64,000 bases of DNA from UBA10649 sp037130755. Lineage in GTDB: Bacteria > Actinomycetota > Actinomycetes > S36-B12. The notes under the pieces were generated by a model. It was not told where the DNA came from. It did not search any database and saw only the letters and a program-made list of their open reading frames with translations. Position numbers and translations under genes: made by a program. The DNA lies in NCBI GenBank assembly GCA_037130755.1, contig JBAXSI010000001.1, forward strand, positions 149,565-213,564, read 5' to 3'. Positions 47,399-57,053 of this stretch are shown one piece after another. The first letter of the stretch is position 1. Each line of letters begins with the position of its first letter.

Positions 47399-48505
47399 CT
47401 ACGCGGCAGGGTCGCTGATCGACGCGTACGCAGCCGCGAGCAGGGCCGGGTCAGGACCCTCCCAGATTGCGGGGTGTCCGATTCCCTGGAGCACCACGAA
47501 GCGGAGCAGGGATCCACGCGCCTTCTTGTCGATGGCCATCGCCGAGTAGAGCGCGTCCCACTGACCCGCTGCATAGGTGGTGGGAAGTCCCAGTGACGTC
47601 AGGACTTCTCGATGCCGGTCAACCTCGGCCGGGGATAGTCGCCCGCCAAGCGCCGCGAGCTCAGCGACGTACATCATCCCGACGGACACGGCCGCGCCGT
47701 GGCGCCAGCGGTAGCGCTCGCGCTTCTCGACCGCGTGCCCGAAGGTGTGCCCGTAGTTGAGGACCTCACGTCCGATGCTGCCGTCTCCGAGGGTCGCCGA
47801 AGTCTCGCGGAAGTCGGCACCGACGACGTCCGCCTTCACCTGCACGGCACGCCTGACGAGGTCCGGCAGGAGGTCTCCGACCACGTCGGTTGATCCGAAG
47901 GGGTCGCGTTCGACGTCGTCGAGGATCGTGGGGTCGGAGGTGAAGCCGACCTTGACGACCTCCGCCATGCCCGCCAGCAGGTCGTTGCGCGGCAGGGTCT
48001 CCAACGCGTTGACGTCGCAGATCACCCCGGCCGGACTCCAGAACGAGCCGACGAGGTTCTTGCCCGCCGCGGTGTTGATGCCGGTCTTGCCACCGACGGC
48101 TGCGTCGACCATGCCCAGAAGGGTGGTGGGCACCTGAACGACGCGGATGCCGCGCAGCCAGGTGGCAGCGACGAATCCAGCGAGGTCCGTCGTCGCGCCG
48201 CCGCCGAGGCCCACGACCGCGTCACTTCGCGTGAAGCCAGCGCTGCCGAGCACCGACCAGCAGAAGGCGGCAACCTCCGCCGTCTTCGCGTCCTCTGCCT
48301 CGGGCACCTCGATGAGGGTGACCTCGAACCCAGCCTCCTGGAGGTCGCTGCGGACGGCCTCGGCTGACGTCAGGAGGGCGCCGGGGTGGATCACGGCAAC
48401 CCGCTGGGCACCCGCCAGCATGGACGGCAGGTGGGCGAGCAGGCCACGTCCGATCACCACGTCGTAGTCGCGCTCGGCGCGGACGCGGATGACGGTGTCA
48501 GTCAC
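47399..48505 (-). CDS. aroB: 3-dehydroquinate synthase
   Basis: 368-residue NAD- and metal-dependent enzyme of the second shikimate step. Conserved stretches are GLGGGATTDLAGFVAATWLRG, VPTTLLGMVDAAVGGKTGIN and LNYGHTFGHAVE with metal-binding histidines. GTG start at 48505 overlaps aroK by 8 nt. Confidence 0.97.
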   Translation of the reverse strand: MTDTVIRVRAERDYDVVIGRGLLAHLPSMLAGAQRVAVIHPGALLTSAEAVRSDLQEAGFEVTLIEVPEAEDAKTAEVAAFCWSVLGSAGFTRSDAVVGLGGGATTDLAGFVAATWLRGIRVVQVPTTLLGMVDAAVGGKTGINTAAGKNLVGSFWSPAGVICDVNALETLPRNDLLAGMAEVVKVGFTSDPTILDDVERDPFGSTDVVGDLLPDLVRRAVQVKADVVGADFRETSATLGDGSIGREVLNYGHTFGHAVEKRERYRWRHGAAVSVGMMYVAELAALGGRLSPAEVDRHREVLTSLGLPTTYAAGQWDALYSAMAIDKKARGSLLRFVVLQGIGHPAIWEGPDPALLAAAYASISDPAA

Positions 48506-49004
48506 GGCGCACCGCCTTCACGACCTCGTCGGCGACCTGCTTGACGCTGCGCCCGGAGGTCTCGACCACGTCGGTCGCGACCGCGCTGTAGATCGGCTCG
48601 CGCCTCTCCAGCAGGGTCGCCAACGTGCCGCGCACGTTGCCGAGCAGCAGCGGTCGGGCCTGATTCAGGCCCACGCGCTGCGCGGCATCGTGGAGGCTGA
48701 CCTTCAGCCACACGACCCGATGGCCGGCGAGTCGTTCCTGGGTCTCGGGGCGGAGAACGGCACCACCACCGAGCGCGAGCACCGCATCGTCGACAGCCAG
48801 ACAGCGGGCAACAGCATCGGCCTCGAGATCGCGGAACGCGCCCTCGCCGCGGTCGACGAAGAAGTCGGCGATCGTCATGCCTGTCTCGTCCTCGATGACG
48901 CGGTCAGAGTCAACGAATGGCACCTTGAGCGTGCCCGCGACGCGCTTTCCGACCGAGCTCTTGCCGGCACCCGGAGACCCGATGAGGACCACGACGGGAG
49001 GCAT
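48498..49004 (-). CDS. aroK: Shikimate kinase
   Basis: 168-residue kinase that phosphorylates shikimate. Walker A GSPGAGKSSVGKRVA, shikimate-binding DSDRVIE and FRDLEADAVA, and GGGAVLRPE are present. The ATG shares one base with the aroC stop (TGATG). Confidence 0.96.
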   Translation of the reverse strand: MPPVVVLIGSPGAGKSSVGKRVAGTLKVPFVDSDRVIEDETGMTIADFFVDRGEGAFRDLEADAVARCLAVDDAVLALGGGAVLRPETQERLAGHRVVWLKVSLHDAAQRVGLNQARPLLLGNVRGTLATLLERREPIYSAVATDVVETSGRSVKQVADEVVKAVRRD

Positions 49005-50185
49005 CAGCGAACGGAGAGGTTGTCGAGGTAACCCTGCAGGTTCCGACGCACCTCATCGACGGTGTCGCCACCGAACTTCTCGAGCATCGCGTCGGCGAGG
49101 ACCAGCAGGACCATGGCCTCCGCGACGACGCCGGCGGCCGGGACCGCACAGACATCGGAGCGCTGGTTGATCGCGGGAGCCGCCTCACCCGTCACGACGT
49201 CGACCGTGCGAAGGGCCTTGGGGATCGTCGAGATGGGCTTCATCGCCGCGCGCACCCGGAGCACCTCGCCCGTCGACATCCCGCCCTCGGTGCCACCTGA
49301 CTTGCCCGAGGTGCGCTCGATGCCCTCGGCGCCAGCCACGATCTCGTCCTGGGCCAGCGACCCTCGGATCTCGGCGAGGTGGAAGCCGTCGCCGAACTCG
49401 ACGCCCTTGATCGCCTGGATGCCCATCAGGGCGCCGGCAATCCGCGAGTCGAGACGACGATCCCAGTGCACGTGACTGCCCAGCCCCGGCGGCAGTCCGT
49501 AGACGACGACCTCGACGACTCCTCCGAGGGTGTCACCGTCGCGGTGGGCGGCAGCGATCTGTTCCTCCATGGCGGCGGCGGCCTGCGGCTCAAAGCACCG
49601 CACGGGACTCTCGTCGATGGCCTGCAGATCCCCGGGGAGCGGAAGCGGCGCAGTGTCCGAGACGGCTGCGGGCCCGATGCGTACGACGTGACTGAGCACC
49701 TCGATGCCGCCCGCCTGCCGCAGGAACGCGCGAGCGACCGCCGCAAGGGCGACCCGAGCTGCCGTCTCGCGGGCGCTGGCCCGCTCGAGGATGGGTCGGG
49801 CGTCGGTGAAGCCGTACTTCTGCATTCCGGCAAGGTCGGCGTGGCCGGGGCGGGGGCGGGTCAGCGGCGCGTTGCGCCCAAGCTCGGCGATCACGTCGGC
49901 ATCGACGGGATCAGGAGACATCACCAGCTCCCACTTGGCCCACTCGGAGTTGCCGACCTCGATCGCCACCGGCCCGCCGAGGGTGAAGCCGTGCCGCACC
50001 CCGCCGAGTACCCGCACCTGATCGCGCTCGAACTTCATGCGGGCGCCGCGACCGGCTCCGAGCCGTCGACGTGCGAGATCCACATCGATGTCTGCGGTCG
50101 TGACGGCGATGCCGGCCGGCAGGCCCTCGGCGATCGTCACGAGGGCAGGACCGTGCGACTCCCCTGCCGTCAGCCAGCGCACCAT
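49004..50185 (-). CDS. aroC: Chorismate synthase
   Basis: 393-residue FMN-dependent enzyme for the last common step to chorismate. Signatures include LTAGESHGPALVTIAEGLP, RPRPGHADLAGMQKYGF, RASARETAARVA and SGKSGGTEGGMSTGE. The frame is open to 50836, but the ATG at 50185 with GGAAGGA upstream is the family start. Confidence 0.97.
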   Translation of the reverse strand: MVRWLTAGESHGPALVTIAEGLPAGIAVTTADIDVDLARRRLGAGRGARMKFERDQVRVLGGVRHGFTLGGPVAIEVGNSEWAKWELVMSPDPVDADVIAELGRNAPLTRPRPGHADLAGMQKYGFTDARPILERASARETAARVALAAVARAFLRQAGGIEVLSHVVRIGPAAVSDTAPLPLPGDLQAIDESPVRCFEPQAAAAMEEQIAAAHRDGDTLGGVVEVVVYGLPPGLGSHVHWDRRLDSRIAGALMGIQAIKGVEFGDGFHLAEIRGSLAQDEIVAGAEGIERTSGKSGGTEGGMSTGEVLRVRAAMKPISTIPKALRTVDVVTGEAAPAINQRSDVCAVPAAGVVAEAMVLLVLADAMLEKFGGDTVDEVRRNLQGYLDNLSVR

Positions 50186-50238
50186 GACGCTGATCCTTCC
50201 AGATGGGCCGACCGTCGCCGCACGCAGGAACCGTGACG

Positions 50239-51030
50239 TCAGGCGGGCAGCGCGGCCCGCATCACCTCGGGGGACGGCTCCCGGCCGGTCATCAGGCGCA
50301 CCTGCTCCATTGCCTGCCACAGCAGCATGTCGCGCCCGCTCGCCACCACCGGGCCTCCCCACGCGCCCGCCAGGGCGGACGGCCAGGGGTGGTAGGACGC
50401 GTCGAGTAGTGCACCTGTGGCCATCGGACCCACCACCGCCCAGGTCGCGGCCGCGTCGCCAGGCAGCGTTGAGACGACGACATCGGAATCGACGAGCTCG
50501 ACAGAGGGTGCGATTCCGGACGTCGTCATCCGCATGCCGAGTCGGGTCCCGAGGGCGGCCGCCTCCATTGCCGCTCCGGGTCGTCGAGCGCACACCGTCA
50601 CCGCCGTCACGCCGAGACGTGCCAGCGCAGCGAGGGCGCTCCGGGCGGTTGCTCCCGCGCCCAGCACCGTGGCGGTCGACGGAGTCCCATGCAGGCCCGC
50701 CACGGTCAACGCCTGCGTCATGCCGTAGATGTCGGTGTTCACGCCGCGCCACCCTGCAGGCGCCGGGAGCACCGTGTTCACCGAGGCGATGGCACGCGCG
50801 GCCTCGTCCACCTCGACGAGCAGCGGGAGCACGCACTCCTTCAACGGCATCGTCAGGGACAGCCCCACCCAGGAGTCATCGAGTTCGGCCACGAATGCCG
50901 GCAGCTGCCGCTCGGAGACGTCGATGGCCTCGTAGGTCCAGTCGAGCCCCAACTCCGCATACGCCGCCCGGTGGAGCGCAGGCGAGAGCGAATGGGCGAT
51001 TGGTGACCCGAGCACTGCCGCCCGACGCAT
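50239..51030 (-). CDS. aroE: Shikimate dehydrogenase
   Basis: 263-residue dehydrogenase reducing 3-dehydroshikimate. The substrate site GSPIAHSLSPALHRAAY, the catalytic lysine in LTMPLKE, the aspartate in NTDIYG and the nucleotide fold VLGAGATARSALAAL are visible. The start ATG is 1 nt after the mltG stop. The space before aroC is 53 nt. Confidence 0.95.
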   Translation of the reverse strand: MRRAAVLGSPIAHSLSPALHRAAYAELGLDWTYEAIDVSERQLPAFVAELDDSWVGLSLTMPLKECVLPLLVEVDEAARAIASVNTVLPAPAGWRGVNTDIYGMTQALTVAGLHGTPSTATVLGAGATARSALAALARLGVTAVTVCARRPGAAMEAAALGTRLGMRMTTSGIAPSVELVDSDVVVSTLPGDAAATWAVVGPMATGALLDASYHPWPSALAGAWGGPVVASGRDMLLWQAMEQVRLMTGREPSPEVMRAALPA

Positions 51031-51031
51031 G

Positions 51032-52165
51032 TCAGCCGGTCCCGGTCGGGGTGGGTGTGGGCGACTGGGACTGCTTCTCGAAGGACGACAGGTTCTGCTG
51101 GTACTGCTTCTTCAGTGCGAGGAACTCCTCATAGGTCTTGGCGAACTTCGTCTCCCGACTCGCGGGATCGATGAGCACGAAGTACAGCCACTTGCCCTTC
51201 GGCGGGTCGAGCGCTGCGTCGATGGCCGCCTCACCTGGGGAGTTGATCGGACGCGGCGGCAGTCCGCGACGCAAGTAGGTGTTGTACGCCGACGGCGTCT
51301 TCAGCTGGTCCTCGCTCAACTGCAGCCGGGTGACGCCGAGGGCGTACGACACGGTCGAGTCCAGTTGAAGCGGCATGTCGGCGGCCAGCCGGTTGTAGAT
51401 GACCCTCGCGACCTTGCCGAAGTCGGCGGGCGCGGCCTCGGCCTGCAGCAGCGACGCCACGATCATGACCTGGTAGGGGCTCAGCCCGACGTCCTTGGCC
51501 CGCTGCTCGATGGACAGGTCCCCACTCGCCTGGTTGAAGCGCTTCACCAGGTTGCGCAGCAACGACCGCGCGGTCTCGCTTCCGCTCAGGTCGTAGCTCG
51601 CGGGGAACATGAAGCCCTCGGGCCGGTTCTTCGCCCACACCGGCAGGTCGAGTTGCTTGGGGTCCTGAAGGACCTTCTGGAAGTCGGACTTCGGCAGTGA
51701 CGTCGCCTTGGCGGCGGCGTTCACCGTCTGCTCGAGGCGGATCCCTTCCGGCAGGACGAGACGGCTGTCGGCGCGGGACTGCGGGTCCAGCATCAACTCG
51801 AGCGCGGACGCCGAGCTCATCTGCTCGCGCAGCGTGTACCTCCCGGGCCCGATAGCGGCGGCGCGGTCATCGAGAGCAGCCGCACTGACGAAGGCATCGG
51901 CCGTGAGGACCACTCCAGCCTTCTGCAGCTTCTGCCCGATCTCGGTCAGCGTGTCGCCCCGCCCGACGACCACGACCGCCTCGCCGGAACCCGAGCCCGC
52001 GTAGTCGTTCGCATCACCGTTCCCGCGCAGCAGCACGAAGGCGGCAGCGACCATCCCGAAGAGGAGGCCGATCGCAATGATCGCCGCCACGAACTTCCCC
52101 CAGGTGCGTCGGTGGCGCGACGGGGGCAGCGGGCTCGCCGTCATGAACGGCTCAAGCTGGCTCAA
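51032..52165 (-). CDS. mltG: Endolytic murein transglycosylase MltG
   Basis: 377-residue YceG/MltG enzyme that cuts nascent glycan strands outside the membrane. A short cytosolic start, one membrane helix (about 26-50), a LysM-like segment (VVGRGDTLTEIGQKLQKAG) and the catalytic domain with ASLLQAEAAPADFGKVARVIYNRL split around its Glu. Start is TTG at 52165, chosen because GGAGG lies 5 nt upstream; an ATG seven codons later (52144) lacks one. Overlaps ruvX by 14 nt. Confidence 0.92.
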   Translation of the reverse strand: MSQLEPFMTASPLPPSRHRRTWGKFVAAIIAIGLLFGMVAAAFVLLRGNGDANDYAGSGSGEAVVVVGRGDTLTEIGQKLQKAGVVLTADAFVSAAALDDRAAAIGPGRYTLREQMSSASALELMLDPQSRADSRLVLPEGIRLEQTVNAAAKATSLPKSDFQKVLQDPKQLDLPVWAKNRPEGFMFPASYDLSGSETARSLLRNLVKRFNQASGDLSIEQRAKDVGLSPYQVMIVASLLQAEAAPADFGKVARVIYNRLAADMPLQLDSTVSYALGVTRLQLSEDQLKTPSAYNTYLRRGLPPRPINSPGEAAIDAALDPPKGKWLYFVLIDPASRETKFAKTYEEFLALKKQYQQNLSSFEKQSQSPTPTPTGTG

Positions 52166-52631
52166 CGTCGCCTCCCTCCGCAGTCGTGCCGACCCGGTGA
52201 CCCGGGATCGTCGTCGTGGCCTGTTCCTGGTCGAGCGCGGCCTGCAACACGATGACAGCCGAGGCGCTGTCGATCCGTGACCGCGACTGGCGTGTCGTGC
52301 GGCCCGCCTCGTGAAGGCCGCGTTGGGCCTGCACGGTGGACAGCCGCTCGTCGATCAGACGGACGGGGACCGGCACTCGTTCCGCGAGTGACGTGGCCCA
52401 CACGCGCGCAGTGCTCGCTGCGGCCCCCTCCTCCCCGCTCAGGTGCAGCGGAAGCCCGACGTAGACCTCGATCGCCTCCCACTCCGCCACCAGGGCGTCG
52501 AGAGCTTCGAGCGACGAGTCACCCGCCGGCACAGCGTCCAGCGGCACGGCGAGGATGCCCGTGGCGTCGCTGCGGGCAACGCCGATCCGAACGGACCCGA
52601 CGTCGCACGCTAGGCGCACGCCCGAACGCAC
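52152..52631 (-). CDS. ruvX: Holliday junction resolvase-like protein RuvX (YqgF)
   Basis: 159-residue RNase H-fold protein. DVGSVRIGVARSD has the first catalytic aspartate, VGLPLHLSGEEG the middle motif and IDSASAVIVLQAAL the last acidic site. Family members act in pre-16S rRNA maturation or as resolvase-like nucleases. Located 3 nt after alaS. Confidence 0.92.
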   Translation of the reverse strand: MRSGVRLACDVGSVRIGVARSDATGILAVPLDAVPAGDSSLEALDALVAEWEAIEVYVGLPLHLSGEEGAAASTARVWATSLAERVPVPVRLIDERLSTVQAQRGLHEAGRTTRQSRSRIDSASAVIVLQAALDQEQATTTIPGHRVGTTAEGGDVEPA

Positions 52632-52634
52632 CGG

Positions 52635-55310
52635 CTAGGCGCCCGTGCGTTCGCGGATCATGGCCTCGACAGCGGCAAACGCAGCATCGATGCCATCGGG
52701 ATTCGTGCCGCCACCCTGGGCGACGTCGTCCTTGCCGCCGCCGCGGCCGTCGATGCTCGGGGCCGCGGCCTCCAGCACAGCCTTGGCGGTGACGCCGAGC
52801 GCGATGGCCTGCGGCGATGCGCCGGCGATGATCGACACCTTCCCGTCGGTGGCAGCCGCACCGATGACCACGACCGGGATGTCGTGCCGGGCGCGACCCT
52901 TCGTCTTGTTGAGCAACTCACGGAGGTCGTTCGCCGAGGTCCCCTCGGGTGCGACGAAGTCCCACATTCGGACCGGGCCGACGTCCTTGCCCTCGCCGAT
53001 GATGCCGTCGAGGCTCGTCGTGAGCTGCGCGCTGCGTACCTTCGCGAGATCGCGCTCCGCCGCCTTCAGCGAGGTGATGGTCTTCTCGATGCGCTCGACG
53101 AGCTGGTCCGCCGGCGCCTTGACAAGCTCGGAGAGTCGGTTGACGAGGATGTGCTCGCGCGCCAGGAACTGATACGCATCCGCGCCGACAAGCGCCTCGA
53201 CACGACGCACTCCCGCGCCGATCGATCCCTCCGACAGGAACGTCACGACACCGAGTTGGCCGGAGCGCTGCGCATGCGTGCCACCGCACAGCTCGTGGGC
53301 CCAGTCGCCAACCGAGACGACCCGCACCTTGTCGCCGTACTTCTCGCCGAACAGCGCCATCGCGCCCATCGCTCGAGCGTCCTGCTGCGACATCGTCTGC
53401 GCCGACACGCTCAGGTCGTCGATGAGTACCTCGTTGACGCGCTGCTCGACCTCGCGCATCGTCTCCGGGCGCACTGGGCCGGCCGACGGGAAGTCGAAGC
53501 GCAGTCGGCCTGGCGAGTTCTCCGAGCCCATCTGCGTCGCGGTGTCACCCAAGTGCTCGCGGAACGCCCGATGGATCATGTGGGTGGCCGTGTGTGCGCG
53601 CGAGATCGCCCGCCGACGGGCAACATCGATCTCGCTGACGACCGTCGAGCCACTGACGAGCTCGCCATCGACGACCTCGCCGCGGTGGATGAACAGCCCC
53701 GGCACGGGCGTCTGGACGTCGTAGACGTCGACGACCGCGCCATCGTGGCTCACCAGTCGTCCGTGGTCACCGAGCTGACCGCCCGACTCCGCGTAGAACG
53801 GCGTCCGATTGAGCACGACCTCCACGTGGTCGCCAACCTTGGCCGCCAGCACCGTCTCGCCGTCCTTGACGATGCCGATGACCAATGACTCGGTCTGGGA
53901 CTCCGCGTAGCCGGTGAACGTGGTGGTGCCGCCCGCCTCGAGGATGTCGCGGTAGGCGGTGGTCGCGATGAGACCGCTCTTGCGCGCCTTCGCGTCAGCC
54001 TTTGCCCTTTCGCGCTGCTGCTGCATCAGGCGACGGAAGCCGTCCTGGTCGACCGACAGGCCCTGCTCAGCCGCCATCTCGACCGTGAGGTCGAAGGGGA
54101 AGCCGTACGTGTCGTGCAGGGCGAACGCCTGGTCGCCGGAAAGCTGAGTGCCACCGGCTTGCCGAACGTTCACGGCCGCCGTGTCGAAGATCGTGGTACC
54201 CGTCCGCAGCGTCTGCAGGAACGTGGCCTCCTCGGCCACCGCGATCTGCCGCACCCGGTTCGCCCCGTCGTTCAGCTCGGGGTACTGCGGCGCCATCGTG
54301 AGCACTGTCGCGTCGACGAGCTCGCTCATCGTCGGCTCGTGCGCGCCCAGCAGCCGCATCATCCGGATCGTGCGGCGCATCAGGCGACGCAGCACGTAGC
54401 CACGACCCTCGTTGCCCGGGATCACGCCGTCGCCGATCAGAAACACGCAGGTCCGCGCGTGGTCGGCAACGATGCGCAAGGCAACGTCATCGCGCTCGTT
54501 CGCGCCGTACTTCGCACCAGTCAGTTCGGTCGCCCGGTTGAGGATGCCCAGCGTGGTGTCGATCTCGTAGATGTTGTCGACGCCCTGCAGCAGGGCTGCC
54601 ATGCGCTCCAGACCCATGCCCGTGTCGATGTTCTTGGCCGGCAGCGGGCGACGGATGTCGAAGTCGTCCTTCGCGCGCACCTCGGACAGCTCGTCCTGCA
54701 TGAAGACGAGGTTCCACACTTCGAGGTAGCGGTCCTCGTCGACAACCGGCCCGCCCTCGCGCCCGTGATCGGGTCCGCGGTCGTAGTAGATCTCCGAGCA
54801 CGGGCCGCCCGGACCCGGAACGCCCATGGACCAGTAGTTGTCCTTCGCGTCGCGGCGCTGGATCCGGTCGTAAGGCAGTCCGGCGACGCGGTGCCAGATG
54901 TCAATCGCCTCGTCGTCATCGTCGTAGACCGTGGCCCACAACTTGTCCTCTGGGAAGCCGTAGCCGCCATCGGCGATCGAGCCGGTCAGTAGCTCCCACG
55001 CGAACGGGATCGCGCCTTCCTTGAAGTAGTCGCCGAAGGAGAAGTTGCCGGCCATCTGGAAGAACGAGGCGTGCCGGGTGGTCTTGCCTACCTCCTCAAT
55101 GTCGAGGGTGCGCACGACCTTCTGCACGCTGGTCGCACGCGGGTACGGCGGCGGCGCCTCGCCCAGGAAGTAGGGCTTGAACGGGACCATGCCGGCGTTG
55201 ACGAACAGCAGCGTCGGGTCGTCGAGCAGCAGCGAGGCCGATGGGACGACCTGGTGCCCGCGGTCGGCGAAGTACCGAAGGAATCGGCTTCGGATCTCGG
55301 CGGAGTCCAC
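52635..55310 (-). CDS. alaS: Alanine-tRNA ligase
   Basis: 891-residue synthetase. The class II catalytic core (SASLLLDDPTLLFVNAGMVPF), editing domain with HTATHMIH and CGGTH zinc/editing motifs, and the C-terminal oligomerisation and C-Ala domain ending near GGGGKDDVAQGGG-like residues are complete. GTG start with AAGGAGAG. Conserved with ruvX, mltG and aroE. Confidence 0.97.
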   Translation of the reverse strand: MDSAEIRSRFLRYFADRGHQVVPSASLLLDDPTLLFVNAGMVPFKPYFLGEAPPPYPRATSVQKVVRTLDIEEVGKTTRHASFFQMAGNFSFGDYFKEGAIPFAWELLTGSIADGGYGFPEDKLWATVYDDDDEAIDIWHRVAGLPYDRIQRRDAKDNYWSMGVPGPGGPCSEIYYDRGPDHGREGGPVVDEDRYLEVWNLVFMQDELSEVRAKDDFDIRRPLPAKNIDTGMGLERMAALLQGVDNIYEIDTTLGILNRATELTGAKYGANERDDVALRIVADHARTCVFLIGDGVIPGNEGRGYVLRRLMRRTIRMMRLLGAHEPTMSELVDATVLTMAPQYPELNDGANRVRQIAVAEEATFLQTLRTGTTIFDTAAVNVRQAGGTQLSGDQAFALHDTYGFPFDLTVEMAAEQGLSVDQDGFRRLMQQQRERAKADAKARKSGLIATTAYRDILEAGGTTTFTGYAESQTESLVIGIVKDGETVLAAKVGDHVEVVLNRTPFYAESGGQLGDHGRLVSHDGAVVDVYDVQTPVPGLFIHRGEVVDGELVSGSTVVSEIDVARRRAISRAHTATHMIHRAFREHLGDTATQMGSENSPGRLRFDFPSAGPVRPETMREVEQRVNEVLIDDLSVSAQTMSQQDARAMGAMALFGEKYGDKVRVVSVGDWAHELCGGTHAQRSGQLGVVTFLSEGSIGAGVRRVEALVGADAYQFLAREHILVNRLSELVKAPADQLVERIEKTITSLKAAERDLAKVRSAQLTTSLDGIIGEGKDVGPVRMWDFVAPEGTSANDLRELLNKTKGRARHDIPVVVIGAAATDGKVSIIAGASPQAIALGVTAKAVLEAAAPSIDGRGGGKDDVAQGGGTNPDGIDAAFAAVEAMIRERTGA

Positions 55311-55312
55311 GG

Positions 55313-55579
55313 CTACTCTCCTTGCTCAGTTCGTTGGCGGGATCGGGACAGTACGTTGGACGCGGCCGCGCCCGGCGAAGGCACGCTGGGCGGGGTCCAT
55401 TGGGCCGCCGAGGTGGCCAGGGCCTTGGCACTGACCACGGCGGTGACCGCGCTGGCACCCACCTGCTGCGCGCTGAGCACGACACCGCGTTCCTTGGCGT
55501 CCGCCATCGCCTGCTGGGCACGGCGATAGGCGACGATGCCTCCCGCCGCACCGATGGCGACCCACACGATCCTGCGCAT
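55313..55579 (-). CDS. Small membrane protein (DUF6167-like)
   Basis: 88-residue protein with one N-terminal membrane helix (RRIVWVAIGAAGGIVAYRRA), a helical stretch, and a Pro/Ser-rich tail. It matches the small protein usually found between alaS and rarA in actinobacteria; the function is unknown. Stop is 2 nt before alaS. I took the ATG at 55579; a TTG at 55588 is possible. Confidence 0.7.
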   Translation of the reverse strand: MRRIVWVAIGAAGGIVAYRRAQQAMADAKERGVVLSAQQVGASAVTAVVSAKALATSAAQWTPPSVPSPGAAASNVLSRSRQRTEQGE

Positions 55580-55616
55580 GAGGCCCAACAGTAACGGGGT
55601 CGGTCAGGTCGCCGAC

Positions 55617-56963
55617 TCAGCCGTCCTGCGGCGGACGGCCTTGACGCATCCGCCGCAGCCGTGCGTCGATGTCGCCCCACGCAACCTCGGCGCCATGACC
55701 GGACGGGTGGTAGTAGATGCGATCGGCGAGCTCGTCGGGAAGGTACTGCTGCTCGGCCACCCCACCAGGGACGTCGTGCGGGTAGACGTAGGAGCTCCCA
55801 TGGCCAAGCGCGGACGCACCGGGGTAGTGCGCGTCCCGCAAGTGCGCCGGGACGCGGCCGATGCCGCCCGCCTTCACGTCCGCAGTGGCCTCGGCCAGCC
55901 CGACCACTACGGCATTCGACTTCGGTGCGAGTGCAGCGTGGATCGTCGCGTGGGCGAGAATGATCCCCGCCTCCGGCATGCCGACCATGGCAACCGCCTG
56001 TGCCGCGGCGACGGCCGTCTGCAGCACGCTCGGCTCGGCCATTCCGATGTCCTCGCTCGCGAGGATCATCAGTCGGCGCGCAACGAAGCGCGGGTCCTCC
56101 CCCGCCTCAAGCATCCGTGCCAGGTAGTGAAGAGCAGCGTCGGGGTCGCTTCCGCGCAGGCTCTTGATGAACGCGCTGATGACGTCGTAGTGCTGGTCGC
56201 CGTCCTTGTCGTAGATGATCGCCGCCTGCTGGACCGCCCGCTCGGCGTCGGCAACGTTGACGACGGTGCGCCCGTCCACCCCGGGTGAAGACGAAGCGGC
56301 CGCCGCATCGAGCCCGGTGAGTGCACGGCGCGCATCGCCATTCGCCGTGCGAACGAGATGGGCGATCGCGTCCTCCTCGACGATGACAGCGCCGCCGAGG
56401 CCACGCGGGTCGTCGATCGCCCGGCGCAGCAACTCCTCCACATGCGCGTCGGTGAGAGGCGACAGGCGGACCATCACGCTGCGCGACATGAGCGGGGCAA
56501 TCACCGAGAAGCTCGGGTTCTCGGTCGTTGCCGCGATCAGGGTCACCCAGCCGTTCTCGACGGCGGGCAACAGCGCGTCCTGCTGGCTCTTGCTGAAGCG
56601 GTGGACCTCGTCGATGAACAGGACGGTCCCCCGTCCGTGCATGCCGAGGCTGTCGCGCGCACGCTCGATGACCGCGCGTACGTCCTTGACGCCGGCCGTG
56701 ACCGCGGAGAGCTCGACGAAGGCACGACCGCTGCCGGCCGACATGATCTGCGCGACGGTGGTCTTTCCCGTCCCGGGCGGACCCCACAGGATGACCGAGA
56801 CCACGGGTGCCTCAGCAGACGCGGTGAGCAGGGTGCGCAGCGGCGAGCCTGGCGCGAGCGCCAGGTCCTGGCCGACCACCTCGTCCACTGACCGCGGCCG
56901 CATCCGGACCGCCAACGGCGCCGACGAACGCGAGCTCGCCAGTCCGTCGTCGAACAAGGTCAT
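55617..56963 (-). CDS. rarA: Replication-associated recombination protein RarA (MgsA)
   Basis: 448-residue AAA+ ATPase acting at stalled forks. Walker A GPPGTGKTTVAQ, Walker B VLFIDEVHRFSKSQQD, sensor 1 GATTENPSFSV-like stretch and the C-terminal tetramerisation region (GMPEAGIILAHATIH) are visible. Start ATG at 56963 appears leaderless. Ends 38 nt before the small membrane protein, with which it is probably co-transcribed. Confidence 0.95.
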   Translation of the reverse strand: MTLFDDGLASSRSSAPLAVRMRPRSVDEVVGQDLALAPGSPLRTLLTASAEAPVVSVILWGPPGTGKTTVAQIMSAGSGRAFVELSAVTAGVKDVRAVIERARDSLGMHGRGTVLFIDEVHRFSKSQQDALLPAVENGWVTLIAATTENPSFSVIAPLMSRSVMVRLSPLTDAHVEELLRRAIDDPRGLGGAVIVEEDAIAHLVRTANGDARRALTGLDAAAASSSPGVDGRTVVNVADAERAVQQAAIIYDKDGDQHYDVISAFIKSLRGSDPDAALHYLARMLEAGEDPRFVARRLMILASEDIGMAEPSVLQTAVAAAQAVAMVGMPEAGIILAHATIHAALAPKSNAVVVGLAEATADVKAGGIGRVPAHLRDAHYPGASALGHGSSYVYPHDVPGGVAEQQYLPDELADRIYYHPSGHGAEVAWGDIDARLRRMRQGRPPQDG

Positions 56964-56969
56964 GCCTGC

Positions 56970-56975
56970 ACCCTA
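56970..56975 (-). promoter_or_regulatory. -10 box TAGGGT, leaderless start of rarA
   Basis: TAGGGT on the minus strand ends 6 nt before the ATG at 56963, just downstream of a long inverted repeat. Confidence 0.5.
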
Positions 56976-56981
56976 GGTCCG

Positions 56982-57050
56982 GCCCGATGCCTCGTCACTC
57001 GTGGCTGCGACATGCCGGTCTGAAGTGACCACCGTGACGAGGCATCGGGC
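56982..57050 (-). terminator. Perfect 17-bp inverted repeat after the acetyltransferase gene
   Basis: Arms 56982-56998 (begins GCCCGATGCC) and 57034-57050 are perfectly complementary with a 35-nt loop, 3 nt after the acetyltransferase stop and 6 nt before the rarA -10 box. Likely terminator; the long loop is unusual. Confidence 0.6.
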
Positions 57051-57053
57051 GGA

